Shown: positions 4,819 to 7,065 of the stretch, piece after piece
How the letters are laid out: the number at the start of each line of letters is the position of its first letter
How positions within the stretch are numbered: position 1 is the first letter of the stretch
Source of the DNA: Treponema sp.
Lineage (GTDB): Bacteria; Spirochaetota; Spirochaetia; Treponematales; Treponemataceae
NCBI GenBank assembly: GCA_017963165.1
Contig: JAGCTZ010000078.1
Span: forward strand, 1 to 7,065
DNA: 7,065 nucleotides
Direction: 5' to 3'
Notes under the pieces: generated by a model
Told to the model about the DNA's origin: nothing
Seen by the model: the letters and a program-made list of their open reading frames with translations, nothing else
Database searches by the model: none
Made by a program: the position numbers and the translations under genes

Positions 4819-4847
4819 TACACAAAAAAACATTTTTATGTTATAAT
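4819..4847 (+). promoter_or_regulatory. Extended -10 promoter of the plus-strand lipoprotein
   Basis: A perfect TATAAT (4842-4847) is preceded by TG one base upstream (4839-4840), giving an extended -10. A weak -35, TACACA (4819-4824), lies 17 bases upstream. The predicted start near 4854 gives a leader of about 90 bases that contains a terminator-like hairpin (4869-4892). Confidence 0.75.
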
Positions 4848-4868
4848 ATCCCCATTAGAGGTAAAGAT

Positions 4869-4892
4869 AAAAATTGCTTTCGCAATTTTTTT
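4869..4892 (+). terminator. Terminator-like hairpin in the lipoprotein 5' leader (possible attenuator)
   Basis: AAAAATTGC (4869-4877) pairs perfectly with GCAATTTTT (4882-4890) around a TTTC loop, and the T-run continues to 4892. It has the shape of an intrinsic terminator but lies between the TATAAT promoter and the ribosome-binding site. It may attenuate the lipoprotein gene or stop stray transcripts. Only three of its nine pairs are GC-containing, so it may be weak. A possible second extended -10 (TG-C-TATAGA, 4900-4908) lies just downstream and would bypass it. Confidence 0.5.
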
Positions 4893-4946
4893 AACGCTTT
4901 GCTATAGAACACCGGCTGCCAGCGGCCTTACACAGGAGGCATGATT

Positions 4947-7065
4947 ATGCGCAAACTTTTTACAAAATTCGGTTTTATTCTGGCTTTTGGTCTTTTATTG
5001 ACGGGGTGTCCGGGAGCACCAAACACACCTGAAATTTCAGGAACCGAAAATTCAGGAACAGATAATCCGGAAGAAACGACTCCTGGGCAGGATACATTGA
5101 CAAAAAGAATTGCAGAAGCCCAAAGCTCAATCGATTTTGAAAATGCAGAAATTGTCCAGGACGCAGAAGTTTCAACCGCAATCACAATAAAAAATCTTAA
5201 GCTTGGCAGCAAAACTCTTACAATAAAAGCAAGCGGCACTCAATTACAGAATGTAAGCAATGCCGTAATAATCATTGACCAGCAGGTAGGAGACGGAGAC
5301 GTTACCCTCACCGGCTGCAGCAACATCACTAAGCTTGTAGTAAACGGCGGTGGTTCCAACAGTATTCACATTAAAAACTCCAAAGTTGCCAGCGTAGAAG
5401 TAAAAAAAGAAGCTGTTCGTGTAGCCGTGGAAGGAAATTCTGAGGTAGAAGCTGTAGTAGTAGATGCTGCAGCCACAAAGATTGAATCGGAAGAAAACAT
5501 TGTAATCAAAGCAATCACAGTAAATGAAAGTGTTGATAAGGTTACCGTTAAGGGTGGAACTGTACAAAAGATTGATGTTGTTGCTTTTGACGAAGATGGT
5601 ACCCCAACAGACGCACCTTCTGAATCTCAGGGTGAATCACAGCCCGGTGCCCAGATTATCATTGATGGTGATACAGAAATTCAGAATATTACTGGGACTA
5701 AAGATGTTCAGCTTACAAAAGAAGCAATTCAAAGCGGAGCAAATGTAGTTGTTAAAGCACCGGTGCCTGTTGTTACCTATTATGATGACACTATTGTATT
5801 TTTATCAAACGGGGACTTAACAGGAACAGAATTTGAAAACGAAGCTGTTTTTTACGAATATGTTTTTAATTTTGAAACTGATAATCAAGAAATGCAGGCT
5901 CTTGGCGCAAAGTTCAAACTATACAAACTGGAAAATAGCATAGAATTATATTTATATACAGCTCAGACATATCCTGAATTTCCGGATATACATTCACAAA
6001 AATATTCTGAATCAAACACAAATTCCATTGCTATTGAAGATTTTTATGACTCAAACTTAGTTCTTTCATCTGCCGGAATAGTTAAGGGAGAATTTTCTGC
6101 AGCAATAGCGGATAGTCCAACTGCTTCATATTCTCAGAAATTTGATATCAGCAGCTGTGGAATGCCAGCCAGAATAGTTCTGCCGGAAGATCCAGACAAG
6201 CCTCTTGTAACTGTAACAGCAACTGAACAGGGTAACAAAATTCATGTAAGTAATTCAAATCGTTTTTATGGCAGAATTGAAATTTTTGCTGCAGAAAAAG
6301 ATGAAAATAATGAATGGAAGCCTTCTAAAACAAAAGTATTTGAATTGGATGGATACAACTATGAAAACCATCCGGCTTATACATCATTGGACTTTCTTGA
6401 TTCCTATGTAAATGACGGAAAAGAATATGCTTATTATGTTGACACATCTGATTACAGAGAAACAAATAAATATGAATATTCAAACACAAATCTTTACCAT
6501 GCAGTAACTGCAAAAGGTGGCAAAGGTGAACTTGTTATGCAGGCAGAAGCTACTACAGAAGGTATTAAGATTACAGTTCCGGAAATTGAGACAACAGATA
6601 AGTTTTCTTTCTTTGATACACTTTTGCGTGGAAATTATAACAGTAATTATACCTCAATTCATAATCTCAACAAATTGAAGGGTAAGCCTGTTATTGATTA
6701 TTTTGTAAAAGCCGGAACAGAATACACATATACACTTGAAAGCCATTTTTATTATTTTGCTGAACAATATATCTATTATCCTCACTCAAACAAGTGTACA
6801 GTTGCAGCAACCGGAGGCTTGGGAGAAGCAGTAATTACAAATTCTCCTGCAGCTGTTCAAAATGGTAAGGCTGTCAATTTTACTACTCCACCAGTACTTG
6901 AAATAAGTCCTTTCCCAGAAGGTTTTAAAGCTAGTATCAAATTTATGTATAAAATTTCAACTGGTGAAAATTCTTCCACAAGTAAGACTTTTGAAATTGA
7001 TTACATCCCGGGGGCCACAGAAGTGACTGGTGATATAAGCGAATTGTTTAAACAAGAGCCTAAAG
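4947..7065 (+). CDS. Large predicted surface lipoprotein, incomplete at window end
   Basis: The frame stays open for 706 codons and runs off the window, so the C-terminus is missing. The signal peptide MRKLFTKFGFILAFGLLL precedes lipobox LTGC with Cys21. Residues 22-50 are a flexible linker rich in Pro, Thr, Asn, Gly and Glu. Residues about 55-230 are short alternating hydrophobic strands (for example VASVEVKKEAVRVAVEG and VEAVVVDAAATKI), resembling a right-handed beta-solenoid. A second acidic linker lies near 215-235. Three later segments start like fibronectin type III or Ig-like beta-sandwich modules: VTVTATEQGNKIHVS (from 421), ELVMQAEATTEGIKITV (from 528) and VLEISPFPEGFKASIKF (from 650). 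The start at 4947 is chosen because AGGAGG (4934-4939) lies seven bases upstream; the in-frame ATG at 4941 is only one base away from it. I do not recognise the family. A lipid-anchored envelope or adhesin-like role is inferred from architecture only. Confidence 0.9.
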   Translation, partial: MRKLFTKFGFILAFGLLLTGCPGAPNTPEISGTENSGTDNPEETTPGQDTLTKRIAEAQSSIDFENAEIVQDAEVSTAITIKNLKLGSKTLTIKASGTQLQNVSNAVIIIDQQVGDGDVTLTGCSNITKLVVNGGGSNSIHIKNSKVASVEVKKEAVRVAVEGNSEVEAVVVDAAATKIESEENIVIKAITVNESVDKVTVKGGTVQKIDVVAFDEDGTPTDAPSESQGESQPGAQIIIDGDTEIQNITGTKDVQLTKEAIQSGANVVVKAPVPVVTYYDDTIVFLSNGDLTGTEFENEAVFYEYVFNFETDNQEMQALGAKFKLYKLENSIELYLYTAQTYPEFPDIHSQKYSESNTNSIAIEDFYDSNLVLSSAGIVKGEFSAAIADSPTASYSQKFDISSCGMPARIVLPEDPDKPLVTVTATEQGNKIHVSNSNRFYGRIEIFAAEKDENNEWKPSKTKVFELDGYNYENHPAYTSLDFLDSYVNDGKEYAYYVDTSDYRETNKYEYSNTNLYHAVTAKGGKGELVMQAEATTEGIKITVPEIETTDKFSFFDTLLRGNYNSNYTSIHNLNKLKGKPVIDYFVKAGTEYTYTLESHFYYFAEQYIYYPHSNKCTVAATGGLGEAVITNSPAAVQNGKAVNFTTPPVLEISPFPEGFKASIKFMYKISTGENSSTSKTFEIDYIPGATEVTGDISELFKQEPK

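Noticed and set aside
4941..4943. ATG at 4941 as the lipoprotein start
   Set aside because: It is in frame but only one base from AGGAGG; the ATG at 4947 has the usual seven-base spacing.
4723..4944. Plus-strand 73-codon open frame across the divergent promoter region
   Set aside because: It crosses the predicted promoters and leader hairpin, has no ribosome-binding site, and its translation resembles no known protein.
4928..5567. Minus-strand open frames opposite the large lipoprotein
   Set aside because: They are antisense shadows of the plus-strand coding frame, which has a signal peptide, a lipobox and a strong ribosome-binding site.

Overview
The window most likely comes from a host-associated Treponema or close relative (Spirochaetes). 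It is AT-rich. It carries a short spirochete-type RNA polymerase omega subunit gene directly followed by miaA, a tiny very basic bS22/AURKAIP1-COX24-type ribosomal protein, two lipoproteins with relaxed lipoboxes, a leucine-rich BspA-type (DUF285) surface protein, and several families of intergenic palindromic repeats. Genus assignment is by gene content and protein style only.

Layout. Positions 5-94 (minus) encode a 29-residue basic protein with its own promoter. Positions 95-356 hold a long palindrome that should act as a terminator, a GC-rich hairpin patch and a heptamer tandem repeat that runs into the 3' end of miaA. rpoZ and miaA (357-1506, minus) form a two-gene operon with a clear sigma-70-type promoter at 1533-1561. 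A palindromic dispersed repeat (about 1575-1682) separates it from the DUF285 lipoprotein gene (1692-2810, minus). Then come 684 bases without a convincing gene (2811-3494). They hold two leader hairpins and a regular tandem array of four 84-base units, each with an exactly 38-base hairpin. A class C beta-lactamase-family serine hydrolase gene (3495-4724, minus; the frame is open to 4808) is followed by a divergent promoter region and the start of a large lipoprotein gene (4947 to beyond the window end, plus).

How the genes fit together. rpoZ-miaA and the bS22-like gene are housekeeping genes of transcription and translation. The DUF285 protein and the plus-strand lipoprotein are predicted to be lipid-anchored envelope proteins. 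The serine hydrolase and the large lipoprotein are transcribed divergently from about 220 bases of shared regulatory DNA, whose two promoters share a 10-base block. The plus-strand lipoprotein has a terminator-like hairpin inside its 5' leader. I see no defence, CRISPR or integrase genes.

The least explained element is the 84-base array at 3150-3484. Its arms are conserved and its 14-base loops vary. Most differences between the paired arms keep pairing through G-U wobble only if the plus strand is the RNA. Its last copy doubles as an intrinsic terminator for the serine hydrolase. I do not recognise this array as a known element.
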